The notes under the pieces are model-generated. The model was given only the letters and a program-made list of their open reading frames with translations. It searched no databases and had not been told where the DNA came from. This document shows, in pieces, positions 16,376 through 23,908 of a stretch of DNA of 64,000 bases. Each line of letters opens with the position of its first letter. The stretch's first letter is position 1. The translations under genes were made by a program, and so were the position numbers. This stretch comes from Pseudomonas fluorescens (lineage in GTDB: Bacteria > Pseudomonadota > Gammaproteobacteria > Pseudomonadales > Pseudomonadaceae), in assembly GCF_001623525.1 (NCBI RefSeq), contig NZ_CP015225.1, positions 248,001-312,000 on the forward strand, read 5' to 3'.

Positions 16376-19099
16376 ATGTCGTTTGAAGTGGCCATCCGCG
16401 CCGAAAACCTGAGCAAGTGTTATCAGATTTACGATGCCCCCAAGGACCGCCTGTTGCAGATGCTGGTGCGCGGCAGGAAGCGTTTCTATCGCGAGTTCTG
16501 GGCCCTGGACGATGTTTCCCTGACCATCGCAAGGGGGGAGACCGTCGGTATCATCGGCCGTAATGGCAGTGGCAAATCCACCTTGTTGCAATTGATCTGC
16601 GGAACGTTGATGCCGACCCGGGGCAGTGTCCAGGGGCAGGGTCGGATTGCGGCGTTGCTCGAGCTGGGGTCTGGTTTCAATCCGGAGTTCACCGGCCGGG
16701 AAAACGTCTATGTGAATGCGGCGGTGCTGGGCTTGAGTCGCTCGGAAATCGACGCTCGCTTCGATGACATCCTCGCTTTTGCCAATATCGGCGACTTTAT
16801 CGACCAGCCCACCAAAATCTATTCCAGCGGGATGCTGGTGCGGCTGGCCTTCGCCGTTTCGGTCTGTGTCGAGCCCGAGATCCTGATCGTCGATGAGGCC
16901 CTTTCCGTCGGCGATGCCTCGTTTCAATTCAAATGCCTGAATCGGCTGGAAGAACTGGCTGCCAAAGGCACGACCCTGCTGTTCGTCTCCCATGACATGA
17001 GCATGGTCAAGCGCTTTTGCCATCGGGTCATCTATCTGCGCGCAGGCCGGGTCGTTGCCAGTGGTTCGCCCGATGAAATGGCCGAGCTGCATTTGCTCGA
17101 CATGCGCGACGAGCAACGCCGCTGGGCCAGTGGCGGGGTCATACCGGTGACGCGCAAGTCCTTCATGGGCGGGCAGGAGGGGATGGCCTTTGGGACCGAA
17201 GAGGGGCACATCAGCGCTGCCTGCTTCACCAACACCCAGCAGCTCTCCTCCAGTTACCTGTATGGCGACGACATCGAGATTCGTGTCGAGGCGTTGCTGC
17301 ATGAGTCGATCACTCAACCCAACATCAGCTTCACCATCCAGGAAGCCAGGCTGCTGGTGATCGGCGGGGGGAACTTCGCACTGCAAGCAGGCCCGGCCGA
17401 GAATGGCTGGCGGCGCGCGGCGATCACGGTGCGCTTCCCGGCCAACCTCGCCGAGGGGCGCTATCATGTCACGCTCAAGCTGTTGCACGGCGCGACGGAA
17501 GACACCTCGCAACTGATCGAGAAACAGGTGGCGCCCTTGGCGTTCGACATGTTGCCGAACCACAAGCATTTTCTGGGCATGGTTGACCTGGGGTTGCAGA
17601 GGATCGACCCTGGACCAGTCGAGTCGCTTGCCAAGGCCTGCGGGACTCAAGGAGAGAAGGTCTTGACGCAACACCTGGACGAGCGCACGTGGCAGGTCGC
17701 TATATTCGGAACCTTTGATGTAGAAAACTACGGTGATCTGCTGTTTCCGATCATTGCCGAGGCGGAATTGGTCCGGCGCTTGGGTTCAGTCAACCTGCAT
17801 CGTTTTTCCTATCACGGAAAAAATCGACCTGAATGGCCCTATGCGGTGACGTCTTTGACGCAGTTGCCTCATGTAGCGGCCAGCCTGGATGGCGTTTTGA
17901 TCGGCGGGGGCTTCCTGATCCGGTTCGATAAAGTCGTTGCCCACGGCTATGGTCCGACAACCGCCAATATCCATCACCCCACCGGTTACTGGTTGACCCC
18001 TGCGCTTATCGCGCAGCAGCACGGGGTTCCGGTCATATGGAATGCCCCCGGGATGCATTGCAACAGTATTCCCGACTGGGCCAGGCCGTTGTTGACGATG
18101 GCCCTTGAGCAAAGCCAGTACGTGCGCGTCCGTGATGCGCTGTCGCGCGATGCCCTCGGTGCACTCACCCCGCAGGCCGAGATCGAAGTGCTGCCCGATA
18201 CCGCGTTCGGCTTGCCCCGCCTGATCGATGAGCAGCAGCCTTCCGTCGAGTTCGTTCGCCTGCGTGAGCAGGCCGGGTTGACGGGGCCCTACATCGTGAT
18301 CCACGCCATTCATGTGGTGGAATCTTTTGTAAAACTGTTCGAAGACCACGCCGAGGCGTTCCAGGGCTATCAGTTTTTGGTGGTGCCGATAGGCCCTGTC
18401 CTGGGGGACGATCCGTCGGTCATTGCCGGGCGCTTGCCTGGGGCCGTCACCTTGTCGTTCTGGCCGGAACCGTTGCTGATGGCGGAAATTCTCAGCCAGG
18501 CCCAAGCGGTGATCGGCCATAGTTACCACCTGGCAATCACCGCCCTGGCGTTTGGCGTCCCGGTGTTTTGCTCGGCGGACCTGACCACGGGCAAATACAC
18601 GGCGTTGGCTGGGTTCGACACACTCCACGCATTGCCGGATGTGGCGACGGTCGATCCGCAATGGTTTCTCGCGCGGGTGGGCAAGACCCGCCCATCGCCC
18701 GCGGCGCTTGCGGCGGCAGATCGGTTGGTCGAGCATTGGGACCGGGTCGCGGCGATCATTCGCCAGGGCAAAACGTCGTCCCAGCCGGTGTTGGGCGCTT
18801 TTCTACAGCATCTGCCCAATCTGCTTGAAAGCGCAGCCCAGGGTCGCGACCCATTGCCGGCTGAATGTCCGGCAAGCCCCGTCGTGGCGGAGCCTGAGGT
18901 CATCGAACCGACGCCGGAGCCGGCAACACAGGCGCTCGCCCAGCAGCAACGGATTGCCCAACTCAGTCAGCAACTGGCCCTCAGTGATGCCAGGATGCTT
19001 GAGTTGCAGAACTCCAATTCATTCCGAATGACCGCGCCACTGCGTTCCATTGCCCGTGGTATCAGAAACCTGACAGCGAACAAGAACAGACAATGCTAG
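16376..19099 (+). CDS. Wzt-like ABC ATPase fused to a polysaccharide pyruvyl transferase domain
   Basis: The start at ATG 16376 has GGAAGG nine bases upstream (907 residues). Residues 1-250 are an ABC ATPase with Walker A GRNGSGKST (61-69), YSSGMLVRLAF signature (149-159), Walker B ILIVDEAL (169-176) and H206. Residues about 270-400 are a Wzt-type carbohydrate-recognition sandwich. Residues about 440-790 match polysaccharide pyruvyl transferases (AIFGTFDVENYGDLLFP, LIGGGFLIRFD, GHSYHLAITALAFGVPVF). The last 60 residues are a coiled coil ending SNSFRMTAPLRSIAR, a tail usually seen on glycosyltransferases. It would power glycan export, recognise the chain end, and possibly cap it with a pyruvyl ketal. 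It overlaps the next gene by 7 bp. Confidence 0.9.
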   Translation: MSFEVAIRAENLSKCYQIYDAPKDRLLQMLVRGRKRFYREFWALDDVSLTIARGETVGIIGRNGSGKSTLLQLICGTLMPTRGSVQGQGRIAALLELGSGFNPEFTGRENVYVNAAVLGLSRSEIDARFDDILAFANIGDFIDQPTKIYSSGMLVRLAFAVSVCVEPEILIVDEALSVGDASFQFKCLNRLEELAAKGTTLLFVSHDMSMVKRFCHRVIYLRAGRVVASGSPDEMAELHLLDMRDEQRRWASGGVIPVTRKSFMGGQEGMAFGTEEGHISAACFTNTQQLSSSYLYGDDIEIRVEALLHESITQPNISFTIQEARLLVIGGGNFALQAGPAENGWRRAAITVRFPANLAEGRYHVTLKLLHGATEDTSQLIEKQVAPLAFDMLPNHKHFLGMVDLGLQRIDPGPVESLAKACGTQGEKVLTQHLDERTWQVAIFGTFDVENYGDLLFPIIAEAELVRRLGSVNLHRFSYHGKNRPEWPYAVTSLTQLPHVAASLDGVLIGGGFLIRFDKVVAHGYGPTTANIHHPTGYWLTPALIAQQHGVPVIWNAPGMHCNSIPDWARPLLTMALEQSQYVRVRDALSRDALGALTPQAEIEVLPDTAFGLPRLIDEQQPSVEFVRLREQAGLTGPYIVIHAIHVVESFVKLFEDHAEAFQGYQFLVVPIGPVLGDDPSVIAGRLPGAVTLSFWPEPLLMAEILSQAQAVIGHSYHLAITALAFGVPVFCSADLTTGKYTALAGFDTLHALPDVATVDPQWFLARVGKTRPSPAALAAADRLVEHWDRVAAIIRQGKTSSQPVLGAFLQHLPNLLESAAQGRDPLPAECPASPVVAEPEVIEPTPEPATQALAQQQRIAQLSQQLALSDARMLELQNSNSFRMTAPLRSIARGIRNLTANKNRQC

Positions 19100-19779
19100 A
19101 TCTCTCTCGTCTCACGCCAGCGGCGCTAAAGTCTCACCCGTTCTCATGGGCTGAAATTGGCAGTCTGTATTCGGCCGGGGATGCCGCTGCGTTGGCGGCA
19201 ACCTTCCCCCATGATCACTTCAAGACGGTGAGTGGCTATGGGGGTGAAAAAAACTATGACTATGAGGCACGCGCCCTGGTAGACATGGGCAGCCATACCA
19301 TCGCTTTCCCCGAAGAACTGAGCGAGGCGTGGTTGAGGCTGGCGCAGGATCTTGGCTCGGCCGGCTATCGAGAGGCCATGTCGGAGCTGACCGGGGTTGA
19401 TCTGCGCAGCGTGCCGATGGAGGTCAACGTTTTTCATTACGGTCCTGGCGCGAGCCTGGGGGCCCATCCAGACCTGCCCGATAAACTGGTCACCCATATC
19501 CTGTATTTCAATGAGTCCTGGGACCGCAACGACGGCGGGTGCCTGAACATCTTGCACCGTAACGATCCCACTGCCGTGGCGGCCGAGATCGAGCCCCTGG
19601 TGGGCAACTCGGCGATCCTGGTACGTTCGGATAACTCCTGGCATGCTGTCACGCCCGTGGTGAGCGGCTGTCATTCCTCCCGCCGCAGCCTGACGGCAAC
19701 GTTCTACCGACCGGGGTCCCTCAGTTCCATGTGGCCACCGGGCGACAGCACTCCACTGCATGGATACCCACGTGCTTAA
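19093..19779 (+). CDS. 2-oxoglutarate/Fe(II)-dependent oxygenase
   Basis: This 228-residue protein has the jelly-roll iron motif H125-x-D127 (LGAHPDLPDK) and H184 (NSWHAVTPV), with R197 or R198 (SSRRSLTATFYRP) placed to bind 2-oxoglutarate. That is the complete set for the prolyl-4-hydroxylase-like 2OG-Fe(II) superfamily. It hydroxylates or otherwise oxidises an unknown substrate in the cytoplasm; in glycan clusters such enzymes are thought to modify sugar or chain ends. It overlaps the ABC ATPase gene by 7 bp and the next glycosyltransferase by 20 bp, so all three are one transcript. Confidence 0.85.
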   Translation: MLDLSRLTPAALKSHPFSWAEIGSLYSAGDAAALAATFPHDHFKTVSGYGGEKNYDYEARALVDMGSHTIAFPEELSEAWLRLAQDLGSAGYREAMSELTGVDLRSVPMEVNVFHYGPGASLGAHPDLPDKLVTHILYFNESWDRNDGGCLNILHRNDPTAVAAEIEPLVGNSAILVRSDNSWHAVTPVVSGCHSSRRSLTATFYRPGSLSSMWPPGDSTPLHGYPRA

Positions 19780-21946
19780 GCTCGACAGCACCTTGATTGA
19801 CCGCGACGCCGCCTTGGCTCAAAGAGATGCGGCCATCAATGAGCGCGATATTGCCTTGGCAAAAGTCGACTTCCTGCAAAACACCCGTTCGTGGCGTTTC
19901 ACTCGCCCCTTGCGCTCGCTGTTCCGATGGATGCGTTATGGGTTTGCCGCTACCCAGGAGTTCCCCGACACGGCCGCTGCAATCGTCTACCCGGCCGCAC
20001 CGGAACCGTTGCCGAACGTTGAGGTGGAGGCTGATTTTGACACGAAGGGACGCCTGGATATTCTCTGCTTCGCCAACATCGATTGGGCCGCACGCTTCCA
20101 GCGACCGCAGCAGTTGATGAGTCAGTTTGCGAGCAATGGTTATCGGGTGTTTTATATCGTCCCCGCCCGTGTGCCGGAACAGGCACAGCTCTATGGATTG
20201 ACATCGGTGGCGCCCAATGTCTTTGAAGTGGTCCTGCAGCGCGAGGCGCAAGAGGCGTATTACGAAAAAATAGTGACGCCTGAAAATCATCAGGCGTTGC
20301 TGCGTGCCCTGGCTGCATTGGTCGCCGACATGCAGATCAGAACCGCCCTCTCGGTGGTGCATATCGCTTACTGGAGCCCCGTGGCACTCAGCCTGCGAGC
20401 CATGCATGGCTGGCGTATTCTCTATGACTGCATGGATGACTGGGATGGTTTTCCGAACATCGGCGAACAGCTGCTGAGCGAGGAAAAGACCCTGGTTGCC
20501 CAGGCGGATCTGGTGACCGTTTCCGCCGCGTTGCTTTACCACAAGTGGTGCGCCCATAACCCACGCTGCGTGCTGGTGCGAAACGCGGTGGATTTCGCTT
20601 TTTTTCGGCAGCACTGCTTTACCAATGATGTGCTGAACGGGCTTGTCGGGCCTGTCATTGGTTACTACGGTGCCCTGGCGCAATGGCTCGATTTTCCTTT
20701 GCTGGCGGCGTTGGCGGACAGGCGGCCAGAGTGGAACTTCGTCCTGGTGGGGGATATTTTTGTCGACGATCTGGCGGGCCTTGAGCGCAAGCCCAATGTC
20801 CAGTTGTTGGGCCGCAAGCCTTATTCGCAGATGCCGCTTTACCTGGATCATTTCGATGCCTGCCTGATTCCCTTCAGGCTCTACAACGTGACGCATGCGG
20901 TCGATCCGGTGAAGTTCTACGAGTACATCAGCGCAGGCAAGCCGGTGATCTCCACGCCTTTGACGGAGATGAGCATTTACAAAGACCTGCTGTACTTCGC
21001 CACCGGGGTCGATGAGTTCATCGAGCAGATCGAGCGTGCCTTGGCCGAGCGCGACCTGGCCCTGTACAAGCGGCGCGTGGAGCTCGCCCGAGCGAACGAC
21101 TGGAAGGATCGATTCAATAGCATGCAACTTGCTATCGTCGGGCTGTACGAGAAAGTCTCCATCGTGCTCGTGACATACAACAACCTCAACCTGACGATTC
21201 AATGTGTAAACAGCATTCTGAGAAATACCACCTGGCCCAATTACCAGCTCATTGTCGTCGACAACGGCTCGGAGGATGGTACGGGCGATTATCTTGAGCG
21301 CCTGCGCCAAGAGGTGCCGACCGCGAAGGTCATCCTCAACCCCGACAACCGAGGCTTCGCTGCGGCCAATAACCAGGGCTTGCGAGAAGCCGACGGTGAC
21401 ATCCTGCTGTTGCTCAATAACGACACGGTAGTGCCTGGCGGCTGGCTGGATCCGCTGGTCAGGCATTTGAGAGAGCCGAGTATCGGCTTGGTCGGACCGG
21501 TCACGAATGCGGTAGGTAACGAAGCGAAAATCGCGATTTCCTACACCGACATTCAACAGATGCAAGATTTTGCAGACCGCTACACCGAAGCCCGCAAGGG
21601 ACAGACGTTCGACATCTCGATGCTGGCGATGTTTTGTGTCGCCTTTCGCCGCAGCATCCTCGAAGAGGTGGGTTATCTGGATGAAGCATTCGGCATCGGC
21701 ATGTTCGAGGACGACGACTACAGTCGTCGCGTACAGGCGGCCGGCTACCGGACGGTCTGCGCCGAAGACGCGTTTATCCATCATTACGGGCAGGCGTCGT
21801 TCAGGAAGCTGATCGCCAGTGGTGAGTACCAGGCGCTCTGGGACAAAAACCAGGCGTACTTCGAAAGCAAATGGGGGGCGTGGCAGGCCCATGTTCATCG
21901 TGACGAGCCTGGCGGGGAAACGGGGGAGAAGGCTGGGTCGCAATAA
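19760..21946 (+). CDS. Multidomain glycosyltransferase (GT4-like plus GT2), paralogue of the 12782-15229 protein
   Basis: A 728-residue protein has the same order as its paralogue: a short coiled coil (DRDAALAQRDAAINERDIAL), the SWRFTRPLRSLFRWMR tail-like motif, then a GT-B domain (CFANIDWAARFQRPQQLMSQ, LYDCMDDWDGFPN, VDPVKFYEYISAGKPVIST) to about residue 470. A GT2 domain follows (VSIVLVTYNNLNLTIQC, LLNNDTVVPGGW, GMFEDDDYSRRVQAAG). It is expected to act at the inner face of the inner membrane during glycan assembly. It ends the rightward operon and converges on the SDR gene at 21995. The internal coiled-coil/GT-B/GT2 plan being repeated on both arms of the locus points to duplication within the cluster. 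Confidence 0.88.
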   Translation: MDTHVLKLDSTLIDRDAALAQRDAAINERDIALAKVDFLQNTRSWRFTRPLRSLFRWMRYGFAATQEFPDTAAAIVYPAAPEPLPNVEVEADFDTKGRLDILCFANIDWAARFQRPQQLMSQFASNGYRVFYIVPARVPEQAQLYGLTSVAPNVFEVVLQREAQEAYYEKIVTPENHQALLRALAALVADMQIRTALSVVHIAYWSPVALSLRAMHGWRILYDCMDDWDGFPNIGEQLLSEEKTLVAQADLVTVSAALLYHKWCAHNPRCVLVRNAVDFAFFRQHCFTNDVLNGLVGPVIGYYGALAQWLDFPLLAALADRRPEWNFVLVGDIFVDDLAGLERKPNVQLLGRKPYSQMPLYLDHFDACLIPFRLYNVTHAVDPVKFYEYISAGKPVISTPLTEMSIYKDLLYFATGVDEFIEQIERALAERDLALYKRRVELARANDWKDRFNSMQLAIVGLYEKVSIVLVTYNNLNLTIQCVNSILRNTTWPNYQLIVVDNGSEDGTGDYLERLRQEVPTAKVILNPDNRGFAAANNQGLREADGDILLLLNNDTVVPGGWLDPLVRHLREPSIGLVGPVTNAVGNEAKIAISYTDIQQMQDFADRYTEARKGQTFDISMLAMFCVAFRRSILEEVGYLDEAFGIGMFEDDDYSRRVQAAGYRTVCAEDAFIHHYGQASFRKLIASGEYQALWDKNQAYFESKWGAWQAHVHRDEPGGETGEKAGSQ

Positions 21947-21994
21947 GGCCGGCACCGACACATCCAACATCATCGCCACCATGCCAAGGCTGTT

Positions 21995-22876
21995 TCAGCG
22001 CCCAGGCAAATCTTCATCCATCAGATGAAACGCCCGGGGAGCAAAACCAAGCCAGTCACTGGCGTGCGAATGGTCGAACACCAGGTCCTGGTTCATCCGC
22101 CCCACCAGGGCGCTTGAAAGATGTCGGTAACGTGGCAGGCAGCGCAAAATCGAAACGCCCACGCTGAGTGCCTTGGCGGGAAGGGGCAGCGTTCGCTCCG
22201 GGCGTCCCATGGCCTGGAAGATTCGCCGCACCATCGTGTGATACGGCAAGACTTCCCCTCCTGAGAGGTTGTAGCCGCCACTGGGCAGGCCAGGTGTACT
22301 CATGGCGGACAGACACGCCTGGATCACGTCATCCCCATGCACTGGCTGGCGCAAGCCGGTACCGCCACCGATAAGCGGGAAAAATCCGAAGCGTTGAATG
22401 AAACGTGCTATTTCCGAGATGTTCTTGTCGCGGCCAAAGCCATAGATCAGGGTCGGTCGCAGGATCACCCATTCGATTTGCCGTTCGATCGCCCACTGCT
22501 CGAGTTGTTCTTCTGCACAGATCAAGCGTTGCGCCACGTCGCGCTCCCGAGCGTCAGGCGATGCGTGCTTGGCAAAGCGGCTCGTGGAGGAGAGCACGAC
22601 AACGCGTTTGACGTGGGTGCTGGCAAGGCGCTCCAGGTAGTCGGGCAGCACCCAGAGGGGGGCGAATGACAGGAACGTGTCCAGCGCCAATCCGTGCCAG
22701 TCGTCAGCCTTTCGCCACGTCACACCGGGACAGGACACCGTGGGCAGGCTTCGAGTGAAGGCGCTCGTCAGGTGGCCGGTTTGTGCCAGCAATGGCAGGG
22801 CACGCTTGCCCAGGAGGCTGGAGCCGCCCAATATTCCTATCCGCAATTGAGCGCTCTTATCGTAGGTTCCATGCAT
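21995..22876 (-). CDS. NAD(P)-dependent SDR epimerase/dehydratase
   Basis: A 293-residue protein starts MHGTYDKSAQLRIGILGGSS with a glycine-rich nucleotide site GILGGSSLLGKRALP. It has the VVVLSSTSRFAKHAS strand region and VILRPTLIYGFGRDKNI, typical of atypical/extended SDRs of the NAD-dependent epimerase group. The usual YxxxK is not obvious, so it may be an atypical or non-catalytic member. Its start overlaps the GT2 gene upstream by 20 bp, making a two-gene leftward unit. The role is probably supply or tailoring of a sugar precursor. Confidence 0.8.
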   Translation of the reverse strand: MHGTYDKSAQLRIGILGGSSLLGKRALPLLAQTGHLTSAFTRSLPTVSCPGVTWRKADDWHGLALDTFLSFAPLWVLPDYLERLASTHVKRVVVLSSTSRFAKHASPDARERDVAQRLICAEEQLEQWAIERQIEWVILRPTLIYGFGRDKNISEIARFIQRFGFFPLIGGGTGLRQPVHGDDVIQACLSAMSTPGLPSGGYNLSGGEVLPYHTMVRRIFQAMGRPERTLPLPAKALSVGVSILRCLPRYRHLSSALVGRMNQDLVFDHSHASDWLGFAPRAFHLMDEDLPGR

Positions 22877-23807
22877 TTCTAAACCGGGTGGTGGCGTGGC
22901 GAAGGACCACCAGGCCGAATCGAAACCAGACCCCGATCACCACGCTGATCCACAGGACGGTAGGGTACTTGCGGCGAAAGAACTTGCGATAGAAACGCAG
23001 GAATCCCAAGTGTTTGTGCCATTCGACGAAATAGGGACGATGACGACTGCAACCACCGAATACATGCATCACCCGGGCATCAGGTACGAACAGTACGCGC
23101 CAGCCGGCCTGATGGAAGCGCATGCACCAGTCCAGGTCTTCGCAATGAAGGAAATAGTCTTCGTCCCATAAGCCGACACTCTCGATCGCTTCGCGCTTGA
23201 CCAGCATGCACGCCCCGGAGATGGCCTCAACGACAACGGGCGTGCCGGGTAGCGGCTCCTTGTGCAATAAAAAATCGGATAACAGCGATGGGAAAAGTAC
23301 TGAGAGCCGCGAAAGTCCGAAGGCCCGCATGAAGGCACGCCTGGGCGTGGGGAATACCCGGCGCCCACCGGCTTGCTCGCTGCCGTCCGGGTTGCACAGG
23401 AACCCTCCGACCATGCCGATCTCCGGCGCGCTGCGCAGCGCCAGTAGCAAGTGGTCTATGGCATCGGCGGCCAGCACGGTGTCGGGGTTCAAGAAAAACA
23501 AGTTGGGGGCCGCTGACAGGCGGGCACCTTGGTTGCACGCCACGGCGAAGCCGAGGTTGGCGGCATTGCGTACGATTTGAAGCGAGTTGCCGGCAGCATG
23601 GGTTCGCTCCACCAGCATCAGGCTATCGTCGTGGGAGTCGTTATCCACCACGATCACTCGGGAAGCGCCGGCGGCAAATGCCGACCCTACACACGCCAGC
23701 AAAAGCTTGCCAGCGTTGTAATTGACGATGATCACATCACACTCGCCACGCAGAGATGATGTGGCCCATTCATCCATAGCGAGCAGTTCCACTGCTTCCA
23801 ACTTCAT
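22857..23807 (-). CDS. GT2 rhamnosyltransferase-like glycosyltransferase
   Basis: The GT-A fold is visible from VIIVNYNAGKLLLACV, through VIVVDNDSHDDSL, LFFLNPDTVLA (DXD-like) and ISGACMLVKREAIESVGLWD, to DYFLHCEDLDWCMRFHQAGW. This is the pattern of WbbL-type rhamnosyltransferases using dTDP-L-rhamnose. The C-terminus carries one hydrophobic stretch (TVLWISVVIGVWFRFGLVVL) that may anchor it to the membrane. I chose ATG 23807 (316 residues); ATG 23777 is nearly as good and a TTG at 23846 is less likely. It is the first gene of a two-gene unit with the SDR. Confidence 0.87.
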   Translation of the reverse strand: MKLEAVELLAMDEWATSSLRGECDVIIVNYNAGKLLLACVGSAFAAGASRVIVVDNDSHDDSLMLVERTHAAGNSLQIVRNAANLGFAVACNQGARLSAAPNLFFLNPDTVLAADAIDHLLLALRSAPEIGMVGGFLCNPDGSEQAGGRRVFPTPRRAFMRAFGLSRLSVLFPSLLSDFLLHKEPLPGTPVVVEAISGACMLVKREAIESVGLWDEDYFLHCEDLDWCMRFHQAGWRVLFVPDARVMHVFGGCSRHRPYFVEWHKHLGFLRFYRKFFRRKYPTVLWISVVIGVWFRFGLVVLRHATTRFRNAWNLR

Positions 23808-23908
23808 CACTCCATTGCTCAAACCTGGATACGTATGGGGTCGCAACTACTCAGGTCTGTATCAAAGATAGCAGGTCCGTGCCCTGCGACCAGTTCCGGC
23901 CAGCGCTT

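Noticed and set aside
19721..21982. 753-codon frame antisense to the second multidomain glycosyltransferase
   Set aside because: Low-complexity arginine, glutamine and valine composition typical of an antisense shadow.
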